From NCBI RefSeq assembly GCF_003254565.1, contig NZ_QJRI01000176.1:205851-269850 (forward strand): a DNA stretch of 64,000 nucleotides. The letters are read 5' to 3'. Below the pieces are notes generated by a model that was not told where the DNA came from, searched no databases, and saw nothing but the letters and a program-made list of their open reading frames with translations. Positions 8,497 through 17,192 of this stretch are shown here, in pieces (positions within the stretch are counted from its first letter, which is position 1; each line of letters opens with the position of its first letter). The position numbers and the translations under genes were made by a program. Source of the DNA: Flavobacterium nitrogenifigens. GTDB taxonomy: Bacteria; Bacteroidota; Bacteroidia; Flavobacteriales; Flavobacteriaceae.

Positions 8497-9159
8497 ATGA
8501 AAAAAATATTACTATTGCCTTGTGTTTACTTGTTTCTATCTGCTGAATCCTATATTCCTTTTTTCAGTAGCCAGTCTACCAAAGAATCTAGTGCCTATAA
8601 AGTACAGGAAATTCCAGGAAAAATTGAATGCGAGTTTTATGACCTTGGCGGACAAGGAATAGCTTACTTTGATCAGGACAGTATCAATAACGGAAGCGGG
8701 AAACTTAATCCTGTAAATGGAAATCCTCTGAATGAATTCAGAATTAATGAAGGCGTTGATATTTCATATACTAAACCAGATAATATTGATGCTACTCCTT
8801 ATAGCAAGGTTCCTGTAAAACTTGAACAGTTCTATGTAGGCTGGACACAGCCTGCTGAATGGATCAACTACACGGTTCAGGTAAAAAAAACTGGCAAATA
8901 CAAAATAGGACTTCTCTACACTGCCAATGGAGATGGTGCAATCTCTTTTGATGTCAACGGAAAAGATGCCACCGGAAAAATGAAAATAACCTCTACACAT
9001 GACGATAAAGATCCTGTAGCGTGGAGACAGTGGCATCATTGGAACAGTCAAGATAATATTGGAAGCATAACCCTTGAAAAAGGAAAACAGCTTCTCACAT
9101 TGCATATTGTAGAAAACGGAAACATGAATTTAGATTATATCACTTTTACGCCTTATTAG
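8497..9159 (+). CDS. Secreted CBM6 carbohydrate-binding protein
   Basis: A 220-residue protein when started at the ATG at 8497. The frame opens earlier at a TTG, but that lies within the likely promoter. A signal peptide (MKKILLLPCVYLFLSAES) is followed by one carbohydrate-binding module of family 6. Visible features are IECEFYDLGG, EGVDISYT, the Trp-rich WTQPAEWINYTV strand, GKYKIGLLY and the closing NLDYITF strand. No catalytic domain is attached, which is less common because CBM6 usually accompanies glycoside hydrolases. It probably acts in the periplasm or at the cell surface. There is no carbohydrate-active neighbour to suggest a ligand. Confidence 0.8.
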   Translation: MKKILLLPCVYLFLSAESYIPFFSSQSTKESSAYKVQEIPGKIECEFYDLGGQGIAYFDQDSINNGSGKLNPVNGNPLNEFRINEGVDISYTKPDNIDATPYSKVPVKLEQFYVGWTQPAEWINYTVQVKKTGKYKIGLLYTANGDGAISFDVNGKDATGKMKITSTHDDKDPVAWRQWHHWNSQDNIGSITLEKGKQLLTLHIVENGNMNLDYITFTPY

Positions 9160-9411
9160 TATTTTTTCAAAACCTTTTGGTCTTTTGTAAATATCGTATA
9201 TAAACATTGCTATGTCAAAAATTGAAAACTTTCAATTCTTGACTGGCATTAAGTAAATAATGCACTACTTTTCACTATTTACTTTTCACTCTTCTCTTTT
9301 TTCTAAGCAAGCATTTCAAATCAAGTATTTCTACCTAAACCCAGTTTATTCTATCTTCCTATATTAGTTTCATAAAATAATCGTCATTCTTAATTCTCTT
9401 ATAAAAACATT

Positions 9412-10098
9412 ATGAGTAATTTCTATCTTACTGCCCTATTACCAATACAAAAAGAATATCCTCTGCATGTTTTGCCTAATAGAAATTTTCTTCCATTTAA
9501 TGGAATACCTATGTACCAGTATATGATTGAAAAATTACTGAAATTTACTCAATTTGAAAGTATCGTAATTAACACCGATTCAGATGAATTTAAAGAATAC
9601 TGCAAATGGAACGGCAGATTAAGAATAATTGACCGACCAAAATCATTAATTGGCGAAGACATAAAATCAGATCTGATAACGGCTCATACTCTTGAGAAAA
9701 TTTCGGGCGAACATTTTATCGAGTTTCAAAGTTTTAATCCTTTAGTAACAAATTATACCTTAGATAGTTTCATTAAACAATATATGGATCAAATCGTGGT
9801 TGGAGAATACTTTGATTCCGTTTTTAGCGTACAGCGTTACGAATTGAGAAATTATGATCTCGAAAAAAGAGAAATGAATGATGAATTTCAATTTTCAATA
9901 ATCGAAAATGGAATTTTTCATGGTTTTACCCGTACTTCTTTTCGCAAACATGGAAAAAAGATTGGAAAAATGGCTACAGCATTTGAAGTAAAAGAAATTG
10001 AAAATACGCTTCTGGATTCGGATGCTAATTATGAATTAGCCAAACTGGTTTTTGCTAATCAGGATAAATTTCCTGCTGTTTTTCATAGCGGTGTTTAG
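9412..10098 (+). CDS. NeuA-like acylneuraminate cytidylyltransferase family protein
   Basis: A 228-residue protein of the length and GT-A-like layout of CMP-acylneuraminate/CMP-KDO cytidylyltransferases. It has an N-terminal LPNRNFLPFNGIPMYQYMIE segment equivalent to the nucleotide-binding start, then IVINTDSDEF, and a central stretch at the place where the substrate site lies. The canonical glycine-rich RxGSK motif is replaced by a divergent KEYPLHVL stretch, so activity and substrate are uncertain. The family activates sialic-acid-like sugars for surface glycans. No sugar-synthesis genes lie next to it. It stands alone between non-coding stretches. Confidence 0.7.
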   Translation: MSNFYLTALLPIQKEYPLHVLPNRNFLPFNGIPMYQYMIEKLLKFTQFESIVINTDSDEFKEYCKWNGRLRIIDRPKSLIGEDIKSDLITAHTLEKISGEHFIEFQSFNPLVTNYTLDSFIKQYMDQIVVGEYFDSVFSVQRYELRNYDLEKREMNDEFQFSIIENGIFHGFTRTSFRKHGKKIGKMATAFEVKEIENTLLDSDANYELAKLVFANQDKFPAVFHSGV

Positions 10099-10190
10099 TG
10101 AAAGCACCCATATAAATGCTAGCTATCAAAACCAATAGATCTTCTTTTTGATGCGCATAATAATTTTAAAACTAAATACTATTTTTCCAA

Positions 10191-10805
10191 TTATTTCTTA
10201 GATTGCCAAAATCTATCTTTTCCTTCTGCAATCCATTCTAGAGATTGCACAATTCTTTTGTTTCTAGTTTCATCTGTCTTTGCATCTGCAATCCAAATAA
10301 TATAGTTTTTACGGAATGATGGTGATTTGCTTTCAAAAATTTCAGTCGCTTTAGCATCCTTTTTTAAGGCATCTACAAATTCTTTAGGAGCCACCACTTC
10401 TGCCGTAGATTTTTCTTTTACCGGTTTGGGTTTAGCAGTTTCATTTTCATTAAAAACCATTGCCTCTTTGATGTATGCGGTTAATTTTTCTTTGCTTGGC
10501 AATTCAGACAAATCTTTGATCTTGTCCATATAGCCAAACTTTTTACCTGCTTTTACACTTGCCTGAATTTCTGCATCTTTCATTAATTCAGCTTTATACA
10601 AACTAAAAGAGCAATGCTGTTTAAAACCGCCCATCATAACTAAATGATCACCTTTATAAGAATAATGTGGTGTTCCCCATTTTATATTTTCTTCTGCTTC
10701 GGGACAGGCACTAAAAATCACCTCTCGCAAATGATTTAAAATAGGTTTGGCAAAGTCAGCCATTTTTGCAATGTAAGCCGTAACATCTTTGTTATAATTT
10801 TCCAT
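10191..10805 (-). CDS. DUF1801 / YdeI-OmpD-associated family protein
   Basis: A 204-residue cytosolic protein with two parts. Residues about 10-120 form a DUF1801 domain (FSACPEAEENIKWGTPHYSY and MMGGFKQHCSFSLYK). Residues about 140-200 form the YdeI/OmdA C-terminal helical domain (VDALKKDAKATEIFESKSPS, then RIVQSLEWIAEGK). The two-part architecture is common in Bacteroidota. Members are linked to iron/sulfur-protein or envelope stress in older literature, but no biochemical activity is established. It is a single-gene unit. Confidence 0.8.
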   Translation of the reverse strand: MENYNKDVTAYIAKMADFAKPILNHLREVIFSACPEAEENIKWGTPHYSYKGDHLVMMGGFKQHCSFSLYKAELMKDAEIQASVKAGKKFGYMDKIKDLSELPSKEKLTAYIKEAMVFNENETAKPKPVKEKSTAEVVAPKEFVDALKKDAKATEIFESKSPSFRKNYIIWIADAKTDETRNKRIVQSLEWIAEGKDRFWQSKK

Positions 10806-10942
10806 TGATTGAACTATTTAATTCGTTATAAAATTTTAAACTATTTCAATACTAATATACTCTAATACAAATTGATACTGCATTATTTTTTCGAAGATAT
10901 GACAAATCTAATTAAATGATGGCACTTCTTAAAACGTTATAA

Positions 10943-10974
10943 AAAAATCCCATTTCATTAGAAATGGGATTTTT
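10943..10974 (-). terminator. Intrinsic terminator, usable on both strands
   Basis: A perfect 14-bp stem (AAAAATCCCATTTC at 10943-10956 and its complement at 10961-10974) with a four-base ATTA loop, flanked by A/T runs. It lies 10 bases beyond the stop of the amino acid permease gene on the minus strand. Confidence 0.85.
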
Positions 10975-10983
10975 ATAAACTAC

Positions 10984-12408
10984 TTATTTTTTGGTTTTAT
11001 AAACTTTATAAAATATAAAAAGAATACCCAGCCAAATAGGAATTAATTCTACTGATAGCTTCATATCCGTCATCCACATGATAGATAAAATACCCAATAA
11101 AAATATGAAACAGATGTAATTGCTTATCGGATAAAATATTGAAGCAAACTGAGTTTTTACGTTTTCCCTGTCTTTTGCACGTCTAAATTGAAGGTGCGTA
11201 TACGAAATCATAACCCAGTTAATAACCAAGCAAGACACTACTAAAGACATTAAAATACTAAAAGCTTCTTCTGGCATTACTTTATTGATTAAAATACAGA
11301 TAGCAGCAAAACATGAAGAAATTAAAATCGCATTAACTGGTACTGAGTGTTTGTTCAGTTTCTTTAAAAACTTAGGAGCACTACCTTGATCTGCTAAACC
11401 AAATAACATACGTGAATTGCTGTAAACGCTACTATTATAAACCGATAAAGCAGCAGTTAATACAATAAGATTAAGCACATTAGCTATAAGACGTGTAAAG
11501 TATATTTTGTTGCCAAACAGCTCAAATTCCATTCCGTTTAGATTCTGAAAAACCATTACAAACGGACTGCTGTCTGTAGTAATTTGTCTCCAAGGCGATA
11601 AAGCAAATAAAATTACCAATGCACCAACATAAAATATAAGGATTCTATAAATAACCTGATTGGTTGCTTTTGGAATGTTTTTTTCTGGATTTTCTGCCTC
11701 AGCAGCTGTAATTCCAATTAGTTCTAAACCTCCAAAAGAGAACATAATTAGCGCCATTGCCGATAATAAACCTTGAAAACTGCCATTTGCTGTTTTTTCA
11801 AAGAAACCTTTTGGAAAGAAACCGCCGTCATTATATAAATTATGAATCGTAGCATGCTCTCCTCCTGTTCCACTTACTAGCAAATAAGTACCGAAAAGAA
11901 TCATAGCAATAATTGCCACTACTTTTATAATTGAAAACCAAAATTCAGTCTCTCCGTACACTTTTACAGAGGCAAAATTTAAAGCATTGATAACCAAAAA
12001 GAAAAATAAACTGGATGCCCAAAGCGGAATCTCAGGCCACCAAAACTGAACATAAACCCCAATGGCCGTAAGTTCAGCCATACTAACTAAAATGTATAAA
12101 ATCCAATAATTCCAACCTGATGCAAAACCTGCAAAAGAACCGCAATATTTATAGGCAAAATAGCTAAAGCTTCCAGAAACAGGCTCTTCAACAACCATTT
12201 CACCAAGCTGTCTCATAATAAAAAAGGCGATAATTCCAGCAATTGCATATCCTAAGATAACAGATGGTCCTGCTAATACAGCCGCTGGACCAATACCTAA
12301 GAAAAGACCTGTTCCTATTGATCCGCCTAGGGCAATTAATTGAATATGGCGGTTAGTTAGTCCGCGTTTAAGCTGATTGTCTTCTGCGGCTTCATGATTT
12401 TTTTCCAC
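10984..12408 (-). CDS. Amino acid permease, AAT (AroP/ProY-like) family
   Basis: A 474-residue integral membrane protein with about 12 transmembrane helices. The N-terminus carries the family signature LKRGLTNRHIQLIALGGSIG, TGLFLG and AGPSV. IRQLGEMVVEEPVSGSF is represented by MRQLGEMVVEEPVSGSFS, and a later segment reads SFGGLELIGITAAEAENPEK. These are hallmarks of the APC-superfamily amino acid:proton symporters (AroP, PheP, ProY, LysP group). The substrate cannot be fixed by eye. It is a single gene with its own terminator. Upstream is a 319-bp gene-free stretch. Confidence 0.9.
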   Translation of the reverse strand: MEKNHEAAEDNQLKRGLTNRHIQLIALGGSIGTGLFLGIGPAAVLAGPSVILGYAIAGIIAFFIMRQLGEMVVEEPVSGSFSYFAYKYCGSFAGFASGWNYWILYILVSMAELTAIGVYVQFWWPEIPLWASSLFFFLVINALNFASVKVYGETEFWFSIIKVVAIIAMILFGTYLLVSGTGGEHATIHNLYNDGGFFPKGFFEKTANGSFQGLLSAMALIMFSFGGLELIGITAAEAENPEKNIPKATNQVIYRILIFYVGALVILFALSPWRQITTDSSPFVMVFQNLNGMEFELFGNKIYFTRLIANVLNLIVLTAALSVYNSSVYSNSRMLFGLADQGSAPKFLKKLNKHSVPVNAILISSCFAAICILINKVMPEEAFSILMSLVVSCLVINWVMISYTHLQFRRAKDRENVKTQFASIFYPISNYICFIFLLGILSIMWMTDMKLSVELIPIWLGILFIFYKVYKTKK

Positions 12409-12727
12409 AAATTCGGTTTTAAAGGATTTAAATGTTTTTCAGAAATCTATAATCAGCGAAGATAGGTTAAAAAAGGAATCGCGCAAAGATATTTATTCTG
12501 TTACAGCATCTATCAGATCTCTTCTCTTGATTTTCTCGACTCCTCTTTCTCTTAAATGAGCTCTACTGTATCTAGCATTTTGGTTACATCGATATGATCA
12601 ATATTCATTATGGAATAGAGGAAGAAACATAAAGCCTCTACAAACGCTGAGCAATCCCGAAAGCTTTCAGGATTGCGCAGTGCTAGTGAAGAATACTTTG
12701 CAAAGTAGGGATAATTAAAATAAGCAT
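12409..12727. other. Gene-free stretch between permease and small secreted protein
   Basis: No credible reading frame on either strand. The stretch holds the permease leader and promoter region at its left side and the palindrome at 12651-12676. Confidence 0.6.
12651..12676. repeat. REP-like palindrome
   Basis: GCAATCC-C-GAAAG followed directly by CTTTC-A-GGATTGC: a 26-bp near-perfect palindrome with one mismatch. The core resembles the CCCGATAGCTATCGGG-type palindromes scattered between genes in flavobacteria. There is no T-run, so it is not a classic terminator. Confidence 0.5.
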
Positions 12728-13081
12728 TTATTCGCAGGTAATTTTCCTCACAAGATGATCAACAGAGTAATATTTCTTTTTGTCTTTTAAATAGACAAAA
12801 AAGTGATATGTTTTATTTGCATTGTCATTCTTAACAATTTCATTTAACTGTTTTCTACTTGTATTTACCTTTAATTTATTACTACTAGAAGGATTAGAAC
12901 TAAAAAATATTTTTTCATCATTTATCATAAATGTAAACCCTAATATTTCTTGAGTTTTGACACTTTCTCTATAAACAATTTCATCTGTTTTTTTATCAAA
13001 CTCAAAAACAAAAATGTTTTTATGATTTTGCGAAAAGACTTTAAAACTTAAAATTGCTATTAAAATTATATATATTTTCAT
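12728..13081 (-). CDS. Small secreted hypothetical protein
   Basis: A 117-residue protein with a clear signal peptide (MKIYIILIAILSFKVFSQ) and a small, lysine-rich, beta-strand-rich mature part. I do not recognise a family. It is third in a minus-strand run with the two genes upstream (13148-13531 and 13531-14940), separated from them by a 66-bp spacer that contains a GC-rich hairpin. Base composition is very AT-rich. It may be a lineage-specific envelope protein. Confidence 0.6.
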   Translation of the reverse strand: MKIYIILIAILSFKVFSQNHKNIFVFEFDKKTDEIVYRESVKTQEILGFTFMINDEKIFFSSNPSSSNKLKVNTSRKQLNEIVKNDNANKTYHFFVYLKDKKKYYSVDHLVRKITCE

Positions 13082-13098
13082 TTTCTATTTAATTACAT

Positions 13099-13132
13099 TG
13101 CGCACGAACGAGACGCTCGCGCCAACAGGGGC
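13099..13132. repeat. GC-rich intergenic hairpin / repeat remnant
   Basis: A 34-bp stretch, far richer in G+C than everything around it, containing CGAACG-AGA-CGCTCG, a near-palindrome with a three-base loop flanked by GCGC on both sides. It sits between two AT-rich genes and looks like a fragment of a dispersed repeat. No second full copy is visible in this window. Confidence 0.4.
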
Positions 13133-13147
13133 AATCATTTCAAAATT

Positions 13148-13531
13148 TTAGTTTGTAGTTTTACCATCCACTATCCAAACTCTTTCTACATGATAAAGTT
13201 TACCAGAATATTGGTCGGTTTTTACAAAAAAATAAAGATCATAAAAATCAGAATAGTAAAAATCTGGTCTTTTAGTTTTGTCATAATCCTTTCTTTTTAT
13301 AATCTCATTATTTATCGTTTCAAGATCAGAAACCGATTTTTTAATGGATTTGAAATTAATTTTTTTATTTTTTCCAATACACTTAAATTGTGCCTTATCA
13401 ACAGTAAATATATTATTATTCAGAGTCATTGTTGAGCCATTAAAAAATATGACTTTTTTTTCTTTACTAATTTGCGCAATTGATGGCAATGAAATTAGTG
13501 ATATGATAAATATGAATATAGTTGTTTTCAT
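13148..13531 (-). CDS. Small secreted hypothetical protein
   Basis: A 127-residue protein with a signal peptide (MKTTIFIFIISLISLPSIAQ). The mature part is rich in Lys and aromatic residues and I recognise no family. Its ATG overlaps the stop of the upstream zincin-like lipoprotein gene by one base (TAATG), so the two are translationally coupled and probably act together, for instance as a partner or inhibitor of that protein. That role is inference. Confidence 0.65.
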   Translation of the reverse strand: MKTTIFIFIISLISLPSIAQISKEKKVIFFNGSTMTLNNNIFTVDKAQFKCIGKNKKINFKSIKKSVSDLETINNEIIKRKDYDKTKRPDFYYSDFYDLYFFVKTDQYSGKLYHVERVWIVDGKTTN

Positions 13532-14940
13532 TATTGACAGTTTGAATTTTTGCTATTAAAATTTGAAATAGTTGATGAAATATTGTTTTGTTTTTCAGTA
13601 GATAGCTTCTTCCAAGCAACTGTGTTTTTAAGTCCTTCCCAAGCTAAAGCTTCATAAGTTTCGTTAGTTAGGGTATTATCAAATTGTTTTAAAGTCTGAA
13701 TAATGATACTTCTATAATGTGTAGCCATTGCTTCATGCTGAGCATCTGATGGATTTTGGCCTGGTGCAATATTAAATTCATATCTCATATAGTAATCATA
13801 CAAACCTGGATAATCATTTCTAAGCTGATTTAACTGATTTGTGTTAAATTGTATTTGAGGTTGTCCAGCTACCGAAAGTAATTTTCTATAAATTTCAGCA
13901 TGAATCATTTCATGTATAAATGTTCGTGCAATTGACAAAGCAGGTCTATTTAAATTATTTTCATTGAAATTAATATTTATTAAATAATTTATTGGACTTG
14001 TTGTTTCTGCATTAACATTGTTTCCTAATGTACTACTTGCAGATAATTTCAAGTTTGCAACCGAAAAACTACCATCAAAATTTCTTAGATATTTTTGAAA
14101 AGTTGCTGACCCTCCCAACTTAGCAAATACTGAAGCTAAACAAGGATTATTCGAAAATGACGCATCCGTAATAACAATTATTGGCACTTCTACTAAAACA
14201 CACTCTCCAAGTTTGTACCTATATCCAGCAGGGCAACTAGACGGATTAGAGCCTGATGTTCCGCCACCATAACCTGATCCTGGATTTTCGCCACTGCCAC
14301 TACTAGGTACCCCATTTCCTCCGCCACCTCCATAACAACCTACTTCATATAGGGCGGTAAAACTTCCATCAGAACTCCACCAGCCAAAATACACACAAGC
14401 ATATTCTTGCATTTTTGCAGTACTTGAGTTTTCGACTTTTTCACCATCTTCAAATTTAATTTTATTTCCAATATTAGTGGATAAATCTTGAACATAAATA
14501 TAACCATTAAAATTATCTCTAATATTGTAATAATTATAGTTCTCATTTTGAATACTATATTTTTCATCATTCGTAAACATTTGAACATATAAAAGTTTAA
14601 ACTCATTTTGCTCATCTTTCACAAACATTAAACGGTGATGGTCGTTGTATAATGTCCCCTTTTCATTTGATGCCTGTAAGCTTCCCTTAAGTGCAAAAGG
14701 CACTTCAATTACCTCACCAATCTCACCATAAGAGACAATAGCATTTCCCCAATCTAAATTCTCAATGTATTGCAGAATAATTGCGTTATAATCATTTTTA
14801 TGGTTATCGAACCATATTTTGGCTTTATCAGAAGCATCGGCATTTTTGTTATGCGCAATTTCATTTGGTGTACAATTTGTCATCAATGACAATCCAAAGA
14901 TAACAACAAAGGCTTGTAAAATTTTTGTAATTTTTTTCAT
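13531..14940 (-). CDS. Secreted zincin-like (HEMIH) putative metallopeptidase lipoprotein
   Basis: A 469-residue protein if started at MKKITKIL; the frame extends 10 codons upstream, but the internal Met heads the signal peptide better. The N-terminus ends with SLMTNC, a relaxed Bacteroidota lipobox. The first domain of about 170 residues is unknown. A Gly/Ser-rich linker follows (YGGGGGNGVPSSGSGENPGS), then CPAGYRYKLGECV, then a C-terminal domain with an HExxH zinc motif, HEMIH, starting at His343, and a downstream helical region. The family resembles secreted zincin domains in flavobacterial toxin-like proteins. Peptidase activity is inferred from the motif alone. It is the first gene of a three-gene run. 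Confidence 0.65.
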   Translation of the reverse strand: MKKITKILQAFVVIFGLSLMTNCTPNEIAHNKNADASDKAKIWFDNHKNDYNAIILQYIENLDWGNAIVSYGEIGEVIEVPFALKGSLQASNEKGTLYNDHHRLMFVKDEQNEFKLLYVQMFTNDEKYSIQNENYNYYNIRDNFNGYIYVQDLSTNIGNKIKFEDGEKVENSSTAKMQEYACVYFGWWSSDGSFTALYEVGCYGGGGGNGVPSSGSGENPGSGYGGGTSGSNPSSCPAGYRYKLGECVLVEVPIIVITDASFSNNPCLASVFAKLGGSATFQKYLRNFDGSFSVANLKLSASSTLGNNVNAETTSPINYLININFNENNLNRPALSIARTFIHEMIHAEIYRKLLSVAGQPQIQFNTNQLNQLRNDYPGLYDYYMRYEFNIAPGQNPSDAQHEAMATHYRSIIIQTLKQFDNTLTNETYEALAWEGLKNTVAWKKLSTEKQNNISSTISNFNSKNSNCQ

Positions 14941-15123
14941 GGTTAGTAGTTTTTTTATTTTGGCCAACATACAACAAACAAATCAAAAAAAAGAAAAAAC
15001 TTACATTTAACAAATAAATATTAAGATTTTTATACAAAAAAAAAATTAAATCTTAATTTTCCTATTAGTATATAATTAATTTTTTCCAAAAATATCAGGC
15101 TTTAAAACCAATTATCCATAAAA

Positions 15124-15150
15124 AAACCAGTGAATCAACTTCACTGGTTT
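15124..15150 (-). terminator. Intrinsic terminator after the DUF4377/META gene
   Basis: An 11-bp perfect stem (AAACCAGTGAA at 15124-15134, TTCACTGGTTT at 15140-15150) with a five-base loop, followed on the minus strand by a T run. A second weaker stem (ATAAATCATC at 15162-15171 with its complement at 15183-15192) precedes it. Confidence 0.8.
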
Positions 15151-15201
15151 TCTATTTTTTCATAAATCATCATCTCTTTCAAGATGATTTATAAAAAAGG
15201 T

Positions 15202-16224
15202 TTATTTTGTAATGCCAAACATCATTACCAATCTATCGTTTAGATAAAAATTAAGAGTTTGCTCTGCTACATCAAAACGTAGGTCTTTATTGTTTAAATA
15301 AGATAATATTTTTTGCTCTGTTTTATTTCCTTCTTCACCAATACATGCCATTGCTGTAACTGCTACTTTATCAAAAGAAATAGAATCACCACTAGTTTCA
15401 TAAGTTCCAGCAAAATTGTTGCAACCTGTGTTTCCGCTTACTTTCTTTCCTGCTGGATCAAACTTAATAGAAGCTTTTCCGTAATCTTGTCCAACATTTT
15501 CTAGTGCGATTAGTTTCCAATTGTTTTTTGCAATAAAGGCCCAAAGTTGGTCTTGAGTTGGAATAGAAAATTCCATAACCACTTTGTTCTTAGTGTTTTT
15601 AAACTGTACTTTATTGTTTTTCTTTACAATTTTAAACTTTTTGTTGGTAATCGCAGCGCTAAAATCTTGCTCCAATTTCATACTTTCTTTGTCACAAGCC
15701 ATCAAAGTTCCCATAGGAGAATTGGTCTTAATTTGATTCTTTGAAGAAAGCTTCGTGTATTTTACGTTGAAATTATTACATCCGTTTTTACCGCTTATTG
15801 TACCAGTTTCATCGTTAATGGTGATAAATGCTTTTCCGCTGTTTATCTTTTTTCCGTTTAGCTGCGTTAAAATCATTTTGGTATCATAAATTCCTTTTTC
15901 CTTATTTACAGGCGTTTTAGAAATTATGCTTTTCAGTTTATACTCGTACGCAGAAGCATCGGCCGGAATAGGCTCTGGTCTTTTTGTTCTCGTTACCAAT
16001 AACTCATATCGGTTTCCTTTTTCAAAATTAAAACCTTCAATATGATTATAAAATAACTGCCATTCTTTGTCATTGTCATACTTTACCTGTAGACATTCCA
16101 TTGGGCCAACACCCGTACATGGCACTTTACTTTCTTTTACAAACATTTTTAAACTTTCCTGACCATATGTAAATGTTGATAATAACACTACTACAAAAAC
16201 ATACATACATTTAAATCTTTTCAT
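15202..16224 (-). CDS. Secreted DUF4377 protein with two META (HslJ-like) domains
   Basis: A 340-residue protein. A signal peptide (MKRFKCMYVFVVVLLSTFTYG) is followed by a DUF4377 domain (about 25-105; MFVKESKVPCTGVGPMECLQ, then WQLFYNHIEGF). Two META domains come next, at about 110-215 and 225-335. Both carry the typical ISGKNGCNNF or VSGNTGCNNF turn and a later MACD or MACIGEE strand. META domains occur in heat-shock HslJ and other envelope proteins, and DUF4377 is often joined to them. The protein is probably periplasmic or outer-membrane-facing. Its molecular role is unknown. Confidence 0.85.
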   Translation of the reverse strand: MKRFKCMYVFVVVLLSTFTYGQESLKMFVKESKVPCTGVGPMECLQVKYDNDKEWQLFYNHIEGFNFEKGNRYELLVTRTKRPEPIPADASAYEYKLKSIISKTPVNKEKGIYDTKMILTQLNGKKINSGKAFITINDETGTISGKNGCNNFNVKYTKLSSKNQIKTNSPMGTLMACDKESMKLEQDFSAAITNKKFKIVKKNNKVQFKNTKNKVVMEFSIPTQDQLWAFIAKNNWKLIALENVGQDYGKASIKFDPAGKKVSGNTGCNNFAGTYETSGDSISFDKVAVTAMACIGEEGNKTEQKILSYLNNKDLRFDVAEQTLNFYLNDRLVMMFGITK

Positions 16225-16537
16225 TTATTTTAATTTTTTTAGAACACCGATTAAGCGCTCTGATTATTCAATGATTTTTTTGCAGGCAGGAATTGTGCCA
16301 CTTTAAAATTAAGAATGCTTTTAACTTTTTTTTATTAGAGCCGAATTCCGTTTTTTCTTTAACAATTAATCTATTACAATACTGGCAATCAGCTTATTTA
16401 TCAAATATAACAAAAATTCTTCTTTTTGTTATACTTAACAATATTTTTGTAGTATTTTTATCTGATAACAGTTTAAACTGTCATTCGTCTTGATATTGGC
16501 AGTGTATTTTAGCGATCAAATTTTAAGCTATGCCCCA
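16225..16537. other. Gene-free stretch
   Basis: About 310 bp of very AT-rich sequence with no credible gene. A short plus-strand frame (16293-16493) has no supporting features. I see no clear promoter or hairpin. Confidence 0.5.
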
Positions 16538-17137
16538 TTATAGTTTAAAATTACTTTTCCTTTTTATTTTAACTATTTTTTCTTGTTTAATTTCTCTTCT
16601 CACTAACCTTAAATTTGGTTTATGTAAGCTTTCATCAAAGGAATTTTGGATTGCACGAAATGTGGCTACTTCATATGCCATAGCTCTTGCGTCTACAGGG
16701 TGATAAGTGCTATCAATAATTTCAAAAATAAACTTTTGCCCATCGGCTCTTTCCTTCTCAATAAAATCAATAAATAGATTTGCAACTTTATCAACACTGT
16801 CCCTACAATATTTAGGCAATTCTTTCTCACTTACGCTGCAAACTATTTCTGAGTTACTTTTAGCAGAAGCATAAAATCTAAATTTTACATGCCCATATCG
16901 ATCACTACCTGAAATCATTATACAAGTACCTTCTCCGTTGAGTTCTAAATTATCTTGAGCTATTCTGATTTTATCAAAATCTTCAAACTTTTGGAAATAA
17001 AAATTTCTTTCTCGCTCTTCTATTGAGAGCTCTGAATTGACATCTATATTTGGAGATTCTACAGCAATCTCTTCATTTGGAGTTTCGTTCTTATTATTTA
17101 GAAGAAAAATTTCTTTAAGAAAATCAAATATTCTCAT
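16538..17137 (-). CDS. Hypothetical cytosolic protein
   Basis: A 199-residue protein without signal or membrane segment. It has an acidic, low-complexity N-terminus (about 1-45) and then a compact alpha/beta region ending in a basic tail (KIKRKS). I do not recognise the family. It lies upstream of the MEDS gene's end in the same direction, but with a 55-bp gap and no sign of functional linkage. Confidence 0.6.
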   Translation of the reverse strand: MRIFDFLKEIFLLNNKNETPNEEIAVESPNIDVNSELSIEERERNFYFQKFEDFDKIRIAQDNLELNGEGTCIMISGSDRYGHVKFRFYASAKSNSEIVCSVSEKELPKYCRDSVDKVANLFIDFIEKERADGQKFIFEIIDSTYHPVDARAMAYEVATFRAIQNSFDESLHKPNLRLVRREIKQEKIVKIKRKSNFKL

Positions 17138-17192
17138 ATAAAGTCATTTTATTATTGTGACACAAATAATTTAAGAAAGACTAAAAAATCTC

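Noticed and set aside
16293..16493. 66-residue plus-strand frame in the gap before the MEDS region
   Set aside because: Composition follows the AT-rich background, and there are no start context or family features.
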